Shown piece after piece: positions 23,365-30,828 of a stretch of DNA of 36,745 nucleotides. This DNA is from Bacillota bacterium (GTDB taxonomy: Bacteria > Bacillota > Clostridia > Christensenellales > Aristaeellaceae), in assembly GCA_023392515.1 (NCBI GenBank), contig JAEVYX010000019.1, positions 1-36,745 on the forward strand, in the 5' to 3' direction. Position 1 is the first letter of the stretch, and each line of letters starts with the position of its first letter. The translations under genes and the position numbers were made by a program. The notes below the pieces were generated by a model, which searched no databases, was not told the origin of the DNA, and saw only the letters and a program-made list of their open reading frames with translations.

Positions 23365-23436
23365 TGGCTTTGGACAGATTGATTGAATTATGAATACTCG
23401 ATCAAAGACGACAAAAGATGAGCAAGGATGAACGAT

Positions 23437-24171
23437 ATGTTTGAGTATGACCGTCTGCGGGAAATCCTGAGTATACTTGCGCAATCAAAGTCGGCTTCCG
23501 TACGCATGCTTGCAAAAAGCCTATACGTCAGCGAAGCAACCATTCGAAGGGACCTGACCGCCCTGGAAAAGCAGGGCCTGGTTCGGCGCGCCTTTGGGGG
23601 CGTGATGCTCATAGAAAGCGACCAGGAGGAGATCCCCTTTTATTCGCGGCTGTCCAAGGAGGATGAAAGCCAGGATGCCATAGCGCTTCAGGCGATTGAG
23701 CGCATCAAGAATGGCGATGTGCTGATGCTGGATGCTTCCAGTACCGTAAGCCGGATGATCCGCCACCTCAAGCGTTTCCAGCGGCTTACAATTATCACCA
23801 ATTCCGGCATCACCATGAGCGGGCTGCAGGAACTGGATGCCAAAATCATCATCACAGGCGGCCTGATGCTGCGTAACTCTCAGGGATTTGTAGGCTGCTA
23901 TACCGAGGGCATGGTGCGCAATTTTAATGCAGACCTTTTCTTTTTTTCCTGCGGAGGTATCTCCGATGACGGCAGGGTCTCCGACCTGTTAAGCGAGGAA
24001 ACATCCATCCGCCGCGTCATGCTGCGCCATTCCCGCAAGCGGATCCTGTTATGTGACAGCTCAAAGTTTGGCCGGGAGTGCTGCTATAACCTATGTACTG
24101 TGGACGACGTGGACGAGATCATCAGCGACCGGCCTTACAAGCGCGCAGGAATAAGCGATGATATAGGATGA
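23437..24171 (+). CDS. DeoR-family transcriptional regulator
   Basis: DeoR-type regulators repress sugar genes and respond to phosphorylated sugars. The 244-residue protein has an N-terminal helix-turn-helix (about 20-42, LAKSLYVSEATIRRDLTALEKQGLV) with the DeoR signature and RRAFGGV wing, then a DeoRC sensor domain with DASSTVSRMIRHL, TNSGIT, TGG and CDSSKFGRE. I chose the ATG at 23437 because AAGGATG lies about 8 bases before it; an ATG at 23428 lies directly against that site. It is divergent from the sugar importer and probably represses it and itself. A weak hairpin (GGG/CCC, then CTCTTT) follows the stop. Confidence 0.92.
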   Translation: MFEYDRLREILSILAQSKSASVRMLAKSLYVSEATIRRDLTALEKQGLVRRAFGGVMLIESDQEEIPFYSRLSKEDESQDAIALQAIERIKNGDVLMLDASSTVSRMIRHLKRFQRLTIITNSGITMSGLQELDAKIIITGGLMLRNSQGFVGCYTEGMVRNFNADLFFFSCGGISDDGRVSDLLSEETSIRRVMLRHSRKRILLCDSSKFGRECCYNLCTVDDVDEIISDRPYKRAGISDDIG

Positions 24172-24378
24172 AAACCAGGTCAGGCAAACTAAAAAAGGGT
24201 TGCACCCCCTCTTTACATCCCCGCAAATTGTTTATATAGTATATGGATTGAGAAATTGCAACAACAGTATATTACTTGTTAATCCTCCCTTTGCCGCGCA
24301 TTGCGCGACAAAAAGAGGGCTTCTTAAGGGATTTATCCCTTAAGCGGGGGTGCCGGGGGCAGCGCCCTCGGCAGGCCT
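24172..24378 (-). terminator. Compound palindromic 3' region of hemW, with terminator
   Basis: This 207-base stretch has no gene. Two strong stems lie next to the hemW stop: TGCCGGGGGC/GCCCTCGGCA (24351-24373, loop AGC) and CTTAAGGGAT/ATCCCTTAAG (24323-24344). In addition GAGGGC (24364-24369 on the minus strand) can pair with GCCCTC (24315-24320), directly before TTTTT, which would make a terminator enclosing the second stem. Left of 24300 the sequence is AT-rich with nothing recognised. Confidence 0.6.
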
Positions 24379-25548
24379 TTACTCATCCATCAAATCCACC
24401 AGCACGGTGTTTTGTACGTCCATGCCCCGGCGGGTCAGCCGAAGGGTGTTATCTTCCCACACAAGCAGCCCCTTTTTCACAAGAGGGCTTATTTTTTTTC
24501 CAAAGGCAGCTTCAAGCGTTATGCCATGGCGGCTTAGAAAATCGCCTTCGGATACGCCGGACATCATGCGCAGGCCCAGCATCAGCGTTTCAAAACGGGC
24601 CTCCCGCTGGGATATTTCCTGGTATTCCTCAACCGGTGAAGTTCCCTCTTTCATATACTTCATATAGCCATCCAAGTCCCGGGTATTTCCAAAGCGGGCA
24701 TACGCCCCTTTTTCGGGGCTGCATGGCATTTTGCTGTGGGCGGCGGCTCCCACACCCAGGTAATACGCCCCCCGCCAGTAGCCGATGTTGTGGCGGCATT
24801 CCCGGCCGGGCCTGGCAAAATTGGATATTTCGTATTGGATAAAGCCTTCTTTGGAGGAGGTTTCCAAGACATCATCATACAGGACCCGCTCCAATGCTTC
24901 GTCCGGCAGGGAGAGTTCCCCCTGCTCCGCCAATCGGTGAAAGGCCGTCCCTTCCTCTACAATAAGCCCATAGCAGGAAAGATGTTCTGGATGGAGTGCC
25001 AGGGCAGCTTTTAGCGTTTCCTGCCAATCCGCCCGGGTTTGCCCAGGCAAGCCGAACATGAGGTCTAGATTGATGTTGTCAATCCCCGCTTCCCGGGCTA
25101 TCTTTACGGAAGAAGCAACTTCCTCCCAGCGGTGAATGCGCCCCAGCACGGCCAGCAGTCGATCCTGCCTGGCCTGAACGCCCAAGGAAAGGCGGTTGCC
25201 CCCGGCTTTTGCAAAAGCGGCCAAAAACGCATGGGTGAGCGTGCCTGGGTTTGACTCGCAGGTGATTTCCGCACCCCGCATGACAGGGAAAGCGGCATGA
25301 ATGGCTTGCAGTATTCTGGTTATCAGCTCCGGTGGCAAAAGGGATGGGGTCCCGCCGCCGATATAGACTGTGGATACGGGCATCGGCCCGTATATCTCCG
25401 CTTTCTGACGCAATTCCTGATCCACGTATTGGCAATAAGCCGCCATATCCGCTTCATGGCCGGGAAAAGAGGCAAAATCGCAGTACCGGCATTTCTGACG
25501 GCAAAAGGGAATATGAACGTATATCTCAAGGCAATCCAGCCTGCTCAT
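24379..25548 (-). CDS. hemW: Radical SAM heme chaperone HemW
   Basis: HemW binds heme and a [4Fe-4S] cluster and delivers heme to respiratory proteins. It is often misnamed coproporphyrinogen oxidase. The 389-residue protein has C16-x3-C20-x2-C23 followed by Asp-Phe (CRYCDF). HemN oxidases have a fourth cysteine here, so HemW is the better call. IGGGTPSLLP, NLDLMFGLPGQT and SCYGLIVEEGT are typical, and the HemW C-terminal domain follows (about 290-389). The start at 25548 is uncertain: AAAAGGGG lies directly against it. lepA-hemW adjacency with hrcA is common in Bacillota; here they are apart. Confidence 0.92.
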   Translation of the reverse strand: MSRLDCLEIYVHIPFCRQKCRYCDFASFPGHEADMAAYCQYVDQELRQKAEIYGPMPVSTVYIGGGTPSLLPPELITRILQAIHAAFPVMRGAEITCESNPGTLTHAFLAAFAKAGGNRLSLGVQARQDRLLAVLGRIHRWEEVASSVKIAREAGIDNINLDLMFGLPGQTRADWQETLKAALALHPEHLSCYGLIVEEGTAFHRLAEQGELSLPDEALERVLYDDVLETSSKEGFIQYEISNFARPGRECRHNIGYWRGAYYLGVGAAAHSKMPCSPEKGAYARFGNTRDLDGYMKYMKEGTSPVEEYQEISQREARFETLMLGLRMMSGVSEGDFLSRHGITLEAAFGKKISPLVKKGLLVWEDNTLRLTRRGMDVQNTVLVDLMDE

Positions 25549-25670
25549 CCCCTTTTCATCAAAGATGATGCATATTGTACCATGGGCACAGGAATATTGC
25601 AAAAAATGCGTGCATTATTTCACAAAATCGTGTAAACTATACAAAGCATTGTATATTTGGAGGTCGTTTT

Positions 25671-26063
25671 ATGGAGTGGTTAGAGAACTTTGTACACACG
25701 GTTGCGGAAGCGGGTATTTTATTGGTGGAATGCGCGGGCATTCTTGTCCTGCTTCTGACTGCGGTTAAAGGTGTTTTCGGTTATTTTAAGAAAGACCCAC
25801 ATATCCGTTTACGGCTGGCACAGGGGATCGCGCTTGCGCTTGAATTCAAACTGGGCGGCGAGGTGCTGCGCACCGTTATCGTTCGGGAATGGAACGAGCT
25901 GGCCATCCTGGGTGCTATTATTCTATTGCGGGGTCTGCTCACTGTCCTTCTCCACTGGGAAATCAAAAACGAGGAAGAACGGTACGACAGGTGCCTGGAG
26001 GACGCCCATGTTCATCCGGTAGAGGCCCTGAAAGAGGATAAACAGCTGGCTGACGAAAAATAA
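25671..26063 (+). CDS. DUF1622 family small membrane protein
   Basis: This 130-residue protein has a hydrophobic segment at about 13-36 and another at about 75-95, separated by a basic loop (YFKKDPHIRLRLAQGIALALEFKLGGEVLRTVIV). That loop is the core of DUF1622 (PF07784), a family without known function. The C-terminus is charged and cytoplasmic in the likely topology. The ATG at 25671 has GGAGG 7 bases upstream. It is divergent from hemW. A HIT gene follows 48 bases later. Confidence 0.8.
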   Translation: MEWLENFVHTVAEAGILLVECAGILVLLLTAVKGVFGYFKKDPHIRLRLAQGIALALEFKLGGEVLRTVIVREWNELAILGAIILLRGLLTVLLHWEIKNEEERYDRCLEDAHVHPVEALKEDKQLADEK

Positions 26064-26111
26064 GCCTCCGCTCTTGGAACATTTATTTTGGGATACGAAA
26101 GAAGGCGTCGG

Positions 26112-26558
26112 ATGTCCTGCCTGATCTGCGACCGGATACAAAAAATCCGTGAAGGCACAAATCCTTATTTCGTAACGGAGCTGGAAACGGGGTTTGTGGT
26201 GCTGGGCGACCATCAGCATTTCAGAGGTTATACGCTTTTTCTATGCAAGGAGCATGTGACGGAGCTTCACTTTTTGGAAAAGGCATTCCGGCAAAAGCAT
26301 CTGGAAGAAATGGCTTTGGTGTCCCAGGCCGTGTACGAAGCGTTTCACCCTGAGAAAATGAATTGCGAACTGCTGGGCAACGGCGACGCACACGTCCATT
26401 GGCATCTGTTTCCAAGGGTGGCGGGGGATACCCCGAAAAAGGGCCCTGTCTGGTGGCTGCATCCGGAGAAAATGTGGGATGAATCCAAGCGGCCTTCTTT
26501 GGCAGAGCTTGCACAGATGAAATCCCTTCTGGCGGATCATCTAAAGCGAATTTTATAG
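26112..26558 (+). CDS. HIT domain protein (diadenosine polyphosphate hydrolase-like)
   Basis: This 148-residue protein begins MSCLICDRIQKI and carries the histidine triad HVHWHLFPR at about residues 95-103. This arrangement resembles Ap4A hydrolase-type HIT proteins more than HINT. The region GDHQHFRGYTLFLCKEHVTELHFL matches the family. I chose the ATG at 26112, with GAAGG about 6 bases upstream; a longer TTG start (26088) has no better site. It is distinct from the HINT-like gene at 6614. Its function beyond nucleotide hydrolysis is unknown. Confidence 0.82.
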   Translation: MSCLICDRIQKIREGTNPYFVTELETGFVVLGDHQHFRGYTLFLCKEHVTELHFLEKAFRQKHLEEMALVSQAVYEAFHPEKMNCELLGNGDAHVHWHLFPRVAGDTPKKGPVWWLHPEKMWDESKRPSLAELAQMKSLLADHLKRIL

Positions 26559-26619
26559 TATCAAAACAGCGTGAGGATTGTATTCCGAAAGATTCGTAAC
26601 CGTAAAGCAGGAGGACGCT

Positions 26620-26994
26620 ATGCTTGTACCCCATTTACATTTAAATGGAAAATGCAAAGAGGCTATTTCTGTCTATGAAAATGCGTTTGGCACGCAATGC
26701 GATTCAATCGAATATTTGTGCGATACGGAACCTGAAAAAGGTATTCGCCACGCTGAATTGCATATTCATGGGCAGCGGGTCATGCTGAATGATAACGGCG
26801 GTTATGAGGCGCAGACCGCTCATTCCACTGTACAACTGGTAGTCGTCTTTGATAATGAAAAAGACCTGATCCGCACATACCAGCGCCTTTGCCATGGCGG
26901 CGTTATCATTTCCCCAATGCAGGCGTTTGATTACAGCCCGTGCACCGTCAGTTTCATTGATCGGTTTGGCGTTCGCTGGAGTTTTATGGTATAG
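26620..26994 (+). CDS. VOC superfamily protein (PhnB/glyoxalase-like)
   Basis: A 124-residue vicinal-oxygen-chelate fold protein of the PhnB-like group: it starts PHLHLNGKCKEAISVYENAFG and ends with VSFIDRFGVRWSFM, both typical. The exact reaction is unknown; relatives include dioxygenases, resistance proteins and proteins without enzyme activity. The ATG at 26620 has AGGAGG upstream. It stands in a row of small plus-strand genes and its GC content looks lower than that of hemW. Confidence 0.8.
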   Translation: MLVPHLHLNGKCKEAISVYENAFGTQCDSIEYLCDTEPEKGIRHAELHIHGQRVMLNDNGGYEAQTAHSTVQLVVVFDNEKDLIRTYQRLCHGGVIISPMQAFDYSPCTVSFIDRFGVRWSFMV

Positions 26995-27035
26995 CAATCT
27001 GTCCATCGCCATCATTCAACAGTATTGAAAACATT

Positions 27036-27061
27036 TTGCCCGTTCCTGTGGGGACGGGCAA
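27036..27061. other. Intergenic stem-loop before the cupin gene
   Basis: TTGCCCGTTCC pairs with GGGACGGGCAA over 11 bases (one G-T pair) around a TGTG loop. No T-run follows on either strand, so it is not a standard terminator. It lies 20 bases before the cupin ATG and just upstream of its ribosome site GGGAGGG. Confidence 0.6.
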
Positions 27062-27081
27062 CTGCATAGGGAGGGTAAAAC

Positions 27082-27558
27082 ATGCGGCAAGAGGAAATTA
27101 TCGTCACATGCAAGGAACAGCTGTCCTGCAAGCAATGGCAAGGGCCTGCGCCTTACGAATACTTTCAATACAGAGCAATGCAGGGCGGAGAAGGGAATGC
27201 CTGCCAGGTGGCCCTGTACGAAATTCCGCCGCAGAAAGCCAATTATCCTTATCATTACCACACCAACAGCACGGAGGTTTTCTACATCATTCGGGGAAGC
27301 GGAATGCTGAAAACCCCGGATGGGGATAAGATCATCCGGGCCGGAGATGTGATCGTCTGCCCGCCCACCGAAAAAGCGGCACACAAGATCATCAACGACT
27401 CCGAAACAGAAACCCTTCTCTATCTGGATGTGGACACCAAGAGCGGCACCGATGTGGCTTTTTACCCCGATTCCGGCAAGGTAGGTGTGCTGGTGGAGGG
27501 GCGGCGGGGCAAGTTTTACAAGGAAAATGAGGACGTCCCGTATTATGAGGGAGAGTAG
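27082..27558 (+). CDS. Cupin domain protein
   Basis: A 158-residue single-domain cupin. Motif 1 is HYHTNSTEVFYIIRGSG (about 57-73: two His, one Glu for metal binding). Motif 2 is GDVIVCPPTEKAAHKIIND, which supplies the fourth ligand (His). The substrate is unknown; such proteins include isomerases, dioxygenases and sugar-binding proteins. The ATG at 27082 has GGGAGGG about 8 bases upstream. Confidence 0.82.
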   Translation: MRQEEIIVTCKEQLSCKQWQGPAPYEYFQYRAMQGGEGNACQVALYEIPPQKANYPYHYHTNSTEVFYIIRGSGMLKTPDGDKIIRAGDVIVCPPTEKAAHKIINDSETETLLYLDVDTKSGTDVAFYPDSGKVGVLVEGRRGKFYKENEDVPYYEGE

Positions 27559-27580
27559 TAGCCTGTGAAATAAAAAGATA

Positions 27581-27612
27581 ACCCCGGCGCGCTTTTTGAA
27601 GCGTTCCGGGGT
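27581..27612 (-). terminator. Terminator of lepA, possibly bidirectional
   Basis: ACCCCGG..CGC pairs with GCG..CCGGGGT around an A/T-rich loop. On the minus strand TATCTTTTTATTT follows, a good T-tract for lepA. On the plus strand CAATTTTA follows, so it may also end the cupin transcript. Confidence 0.8.
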
Positions 27613-27617
27613 CAATT

Positions 27618-29420
27618 TTAATCCATTTTCAATACTGCCATAAAGGCTTCGCTGGGCAATTCCACGGTGCCGAACTGGCGCATGCGCTTTTTGCCTTCCT
27701 TTTGCTTTTCCAGCAGCTTCTTTTTGCGCGTGATATCGCCGCCGTAGCACTTGGCCAATACGTCCTTGCGCAGGGCTTTGACCGTTTCCCGGGCGATTAC
27801 CTTGCCGCCGATGGCCGCCTGAATGGGAATTTCAAACATCTGCCGGGGAATGACGTCCTTCAGTTTCTCGGCGATGCTCCGGCCCCGGGCATAGGCCTTA
27901 TCCCGGTGGACGATGATGGAGAACGCGTCGCACAGGTCGCCGTTCAGGTACATGTCCAGCTTGACCAGATCGCTCTTTTGATAGCCCTTCACTTCATAAT
28001 CGAAGGAAGCATACCCCCGGGAACGGCTCTTCAGCTGATCGAAAAAGTCGTAGATGATCTCGTTGAGGGGGATGTTGTAGTTCAGTTTGACCCGGTTGCC
28101 CTCATACTGCATGTCCAGGAAGGTGGCCCGCTTTTCCTGGCACAGGTCCATAATGGCCCCCACGGCTTCTTGCGGGGTGTAGATGGTGGCGTGGACGTAG
28201 GGTTCCTCCATTTCGGCAATTTCCCCTACCGGGGGCAGGTTGGTGGGGTTGTCGATAGAGAGGGTCTCCCCGTTGGTCTTGATTACATTGTAGATGACGC
28301 TGGGGGCGGTAGTGACCAGATTCAGGTCAAACTCCCGCTCCAGCCGCTCCTGTATGATTTCCATATGGAGTAGCCCCAAAAAGCCGCAGCGGAACCCATA
28401 GCCTAGTGCCACAGAAGTCTCCGGGTCAAAGGACAGGGAGGCGTCGTTCATGCGCAGCTTTTCCAAAGCATCCTTCAAATTGTCGTAGTCCGCACCGTCG
28501 GCGGGATAAATGCCGCAAAACACCATGGGCGTTACCTGCCGGTAACCGGGCAGGGCAGCGTCAGCAGGGTTGCTTGCATCGGTTATGGTATCGCCTACCC
28601 GGGTATCCCGTACATCCTTGATGGATGCGGAGACATATCCCACATCCCCGGCAAGCAGCTCTTCGCAGGGGGCGTAGCCAGGGCGGAAGGTGCCAACCTC
28701 CACCACGTCGAACTCGCCCTTGCCTGCCATCAGCCGCATGCGCATGCCAGCCTTTAACCGGCCCTGCATTACCCGCACAAAGCAGATGGCGCCCCGGTAG
28801 TTGTCATAGGAAGCGTCGAAGATCAGTGCCTGCAAGGGTGCATTCTCATCTCCGGTGGGAGGTGGAATATGCTTTACTACGGCCTCCAGCACCTCGTCGA
28901 TGCCGATGCCCATCTTGGCGGACACCAAAGGCGCCTCGGAGGCGTCCAGGCCGATGATATCCTCGATTTCTGTTCTTATCTCCTCGGGCCTGGCGCTGGG
29001 CAGGTCAATCTTGTTGATGACAGGCACCGTTTCCAGGTTGTGTTCCAGGGCCATGTATACATTGGCCAAGGTTTGGGCTTCCACGCCCTGGGTGGCATCA
29101 ACCACCAGGAGCGCCCCTTCACAGGCGGCCAGGGCCCGGCTGACCTCATAGGAAAAGTCCACATGGCCGGGGGTATCAATCAGATTCAACGTATAAGTCT
29201 CGCCGTCCTTGGCGGTGTACTGCATCCGGACGGCTTTGCTTTTGATGGTAATGCCCCGCTCCCGCTCCAACTCCATGCTGTCGAGAATTTGCTCTACCAT
29301 ATCCCGCTGCTGGAATACGCCTGTTTTTTCAAGCAGACGGTCGGCCAGGGTCGATTTGCCATGGTCGATATGGGCGATAATACAAAAGTTACGGGTATGC
29401 GTAAGGCGGCTTCCTGCCAA
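27618..29420 (-). CDS. lepA: Elongation factor 4 (LepA)
   Basis: LepA is a ribosome-associated GTPase linked to back-translocation or subunit biogenesis. The 600-residue protein has all G motifs: AHIDHGKST, RGITIKSK, DTPGHVDF, NKIDLP and SAK, then domains II, III and V and the LepA-specific C-terminus (KCYGGDITRKKKLLEKQ). I chose the TTG at 29420 because GGAGGG lies 7 bases upstream; the longer TTG start at 29435 overlaps that ribosome site. No ATG is available. It has its own promoter and terminator. Confidence 0.97.
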   Translation of the reverse strand: MAGSRLTHTRNFCIIAHIDHGKSTLADRLLEKTGVFQQRDMVEQILDSMELERERGITIKSKAVRMQYTAKDGETYTLNLIDTPGHVDFSYEVSRALAACEGALLVVDATQGVEAQTLANVYMALEHNLETVPVINKIDLPSARPEEIRTEIEDIIGLDASEAPLVSAKMGIGIDEVLEAVVKHIPPPTGDENAPLQALIFDASYDNYRGAICFVRVMQGRLKAGMRMRLMAGKGEFDVVEVGTFRPGYAPCEELLAGDVGYVSASIKDVRDTRVGDTITDASNPADAALPGYRQVTPMVFCGIYPADGADYDNLKDALEKLRMNDASLSFDPETSVALGYGFRCGFLGLLHMEIIQERLEREFDLNLVTTAPSVIYNVIKTNGETLSIDNPTNLPPVGEIAEMEEPYVHATIYTPQEAVGAIMDLCQEKRATFLDMQYEGNRVKLNYNIPLNEIIYDFFDQLKSRSRGYASFDYEVKGYQKSDLVKLDMYLNGDLCDAFSIIVHRDKAYARGRSIAEKLKDVIPRQMFEIPIQAAIGGKVIARETVKALRKDVLAKCYGGDITRKKKLLEKQKEGKKRMRQFGTVELPSEAFMAVLKMD

Positions 29421-29470
29421 GGATAATCCCTCCAAAGGGCCTGCGCGGGGACAGGCTTTCTGATCTATTC

Positions 29471-29499
29471 ATCATAGCGGATTTTTCCCGCAAATGCAA
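29471..29499 (-). promoter_or_regulatory. Probable promoter for lepA
   Basis: Minus-strand -10 TATGAT (29471-29476) lies 17 bases from TTGCAT (29494-29499). The -10 is 5 of 6; the -35 is weak (3 of 6). The start would be about 43 bases before the chosen TTG. Confidence 0.5.
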
Positions 29500-29531
29500 C
29501 TTTTTCTCCATGGCGCCGGGCAAAACAAACA

Positions 29532-29569
29532 GCCCCTGAAACGGCGGGATGAACCCGGCGCACAGGGGC
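29532..29569 (-). terminator. Terminator of the 95-residue membrane protein gene
   Basis: GCCCCTG (29532-29538) pairs with CAGGGGC (29563-29569), with partial GGG/CCC pairing inside. On the minus strand TGTTTGTTTTG follows. It lies 18 bases past the stop and just before the lepA promoter. Confidence 0.65.
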
Positions 29570-29586
29570 ATTCGCTTTGAATGGGC

Positions 29587-29874
29587 CTATGCCTTTTTCT
29601 TTTTCCGCATGGAGGTCAGCATAAACATGGGAATGCTGACTGCCAATGCCGCGACGCCTGCAACCAGCAGTATGACCCGATTGCGCGTGATAAACATATC
29701 GATGGCCTGGCCGGGGGACAGGTAGGAGTTCAGCCCCATCTGCGTGCCCATGTCGGCCACCAGATCATAGGTACCGGCAGGATAGTTGGAAGAGTTCAGC
29801 ATGATGAAGCCATAGATGCCAACAACGGCTGCAATGATGCCTGCGACAGCCAGGAAAATCGCGATGCCCTTCAT
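29587..29874 (-). CDS. Small two-helix membrane protein, unknown
   Basis: This 95-residue protein has membrane segments at about 2-26 and 66-87, a 40-residue loop (NSSNYPAGTYDLVADMGTQMGLNSYLSP region) and a C-terminal run of five basic residues (RKKKK), which should be cytoplasmic. By the positive-inside rule the loop is outside. I do not recognise the family. It has its own strong promoter and terminator, which supports a real gene. AAAGGATGG precedes the ATG at 29874. Confidence 0.7.
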   Translation of the reverse strand: MKGIAIFLAVAGIIAAVVGIYGFIMLNSSNYPAGTYDLVADMGTQMGLNSYLSPGQAIDMFITRNRVILLVAGVAALAVSIPMFMLTSMRKKKKA

Positions 29875-29956
29875 AGCTTTTCCATCCTTTCACTTTATAT
29901 GGTAAAAAAGTCTATTCCTGAAGCAAGGTTCCAAAATATGCCTATCTTTGAATTCT

Positions 29957-29985
29957 ATCATAATATCTAGTCTTCCATAAGTCAA
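29957..29985 (-). promoter_or_regulatory. Sigma-A promoter for the small membrane protein
   Basis: Minus-strand -35 TTGACT (29980-29985), a 17-base spacer and -10 TATGAT (29957-29962) are present, both 5 of 6. TTTGAATTC occurs as a direct repeat at 29948-29956 and 29991-29999, flanking the promoter on both sides. Confidence 0.75.
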
Positions 29986-30043
29986 GTCATTTTGAATTCC
30001 ATTTCTTTTTCCTGCGGTGGTGCCATTCAATGGGAATGTAAGG

Positions 30044-30072
30044 GCATAGATGACATTTCTCACGCATAAAAT
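30044..30072 (+). promoter_or_regulatory. Sigma-E-like sporulation promoter before the L,D-transpeptidase
   Basis: GCATAGA (30044-30050) and CATAAAAT (30065-30072) are 14 bases apart. They match the sigma-E consensus (-35 ending ATATT, -10 CATACAAT) at 5 of 7 and 7 of 8. Sigma-E is the early mother-cell factor that drives spoIIIA in Bacillus. A second, weaker pair (GCATATC at 30782-30788 and CATAGGGA at 30803-30810, also 14 apart) lies directly before spoIIIAA. Confidence 0.5.
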
Positions 30073-30102
30073 TGGGCATTCTGGAAGGAAGGAGGGGGCA
30101 GC

Positions 30103-30780
30103 ATGCGCCTTGTGGCCCTCTTTGGACTGGTGCTTTTGCTGGCCCTCGCAGCGTTTGTACCGTTAGGGGAACAGGAAGTACCCGCATCGGCAGCACCTGA
30201 GGAAAAATGGATTCACATCGACCTGAACCGCAAAGCGCTGACACTGTACCAGGGAAAGCAGTTGCTGAAAACTTATGCTATAGCCTCTGGTAAGGCATCC
30301 ACGCCGTCACCTATAGGAATATGGCGCATCAGCCACCGCTTTTCCAGCGAAATGTCCGGCTTTGGCACCCGGTACCTGGGCCTGAATGTTCCCTGGGGAC
30401 AGTTCGGCATCCATGGCACCAACAAGCCCGGCTCCATTGGCACCAACGCATCCCATGGCTGTATCCGCATGCTGGTGAAAAACTCGGAGGAGCTGTACGG
30501 CCTTGTGCCCAATGGAACCATGGTAGTCATTGAGGGCGGGCCCTACGGTGCACTGGACAGCTACCTGCCTACGCTGGTATCGGGGTCCCGCTCAAGCCAC
30601 GTGCGGGCGGTGCAGCAGAAGCTGATTGCATTGGGGTATCTATCCGGTACGGCGGATGGGGTGTACGGCGCCGCAACCAGCCGGGCGGTATTGAAAGCCA
30701 GGGAGGACTTGGGCCTTCCCAAGGCCGACCGGGTGGATGAAGCATTTTATAAAGCCATCGGCCTAATCCTGTTTGAATGA
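30103..30780 (+). CDS. L,D-transpeptidase with peptidoglycan-binding domain
   Basis: L,D-transpeptidases (YkuD family) make 3-3 cross-links or edit stem peptides in peptidoglycan. The 225-residue protein has an N-terminal membrane or signal segment (1-20), a YkuD domain (about 35-145) with H104 (IHGTNKPGS) and catalytic SHGCIRM (H118, C120), and a PG_binding_1 domain (about 160-215, VRAVQQKLIALGYLSGTADGVYG). It sits 48 bases before spoIIIAA on the same strand with no terminator. That suggests a spore cortex or engulfment-stage role, but this is inference. AGGAAGGAGGG precedes the ATG. Confidence 0.92.
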   Translation: MRLVALFGLVLLLALAAFVPLGEQEVPASAAPEEKWIHIDLNRKALTLYQGKQLLKTYAIASGKASTPSPIGIWRISHRFSSEMSGFGTRYLGLNVPWGQFGIHGTNKPGSIGTNASHGCIRMLVKNSEELYGLVPNGTMVVIEGGPYGALDSYLPTLVSGSRSSHVRAVQQKLIALGYLSGTADGVYGAATSRAVLKAREDLGLPKADRVDEAFYKAIGLILFE

Positions 30781-30828
30781 GGCATATCTTCCCCAAAAAA
30801 ATCATAGGGATTGGCGGGGGGATGGACT

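Noticed and set aside
23231..23436. Riboswitch in the binding-protein leader
   Set aside because: No conserved core of a known class was seen; the DeoR-type operator explains the spacing better.
24276..24842. Plus-strand frame overlapping the 3' half of hemW as a gene
   Set aside because: Runs through the terminator palindromes and antisense to hemW, with no ribosome site.
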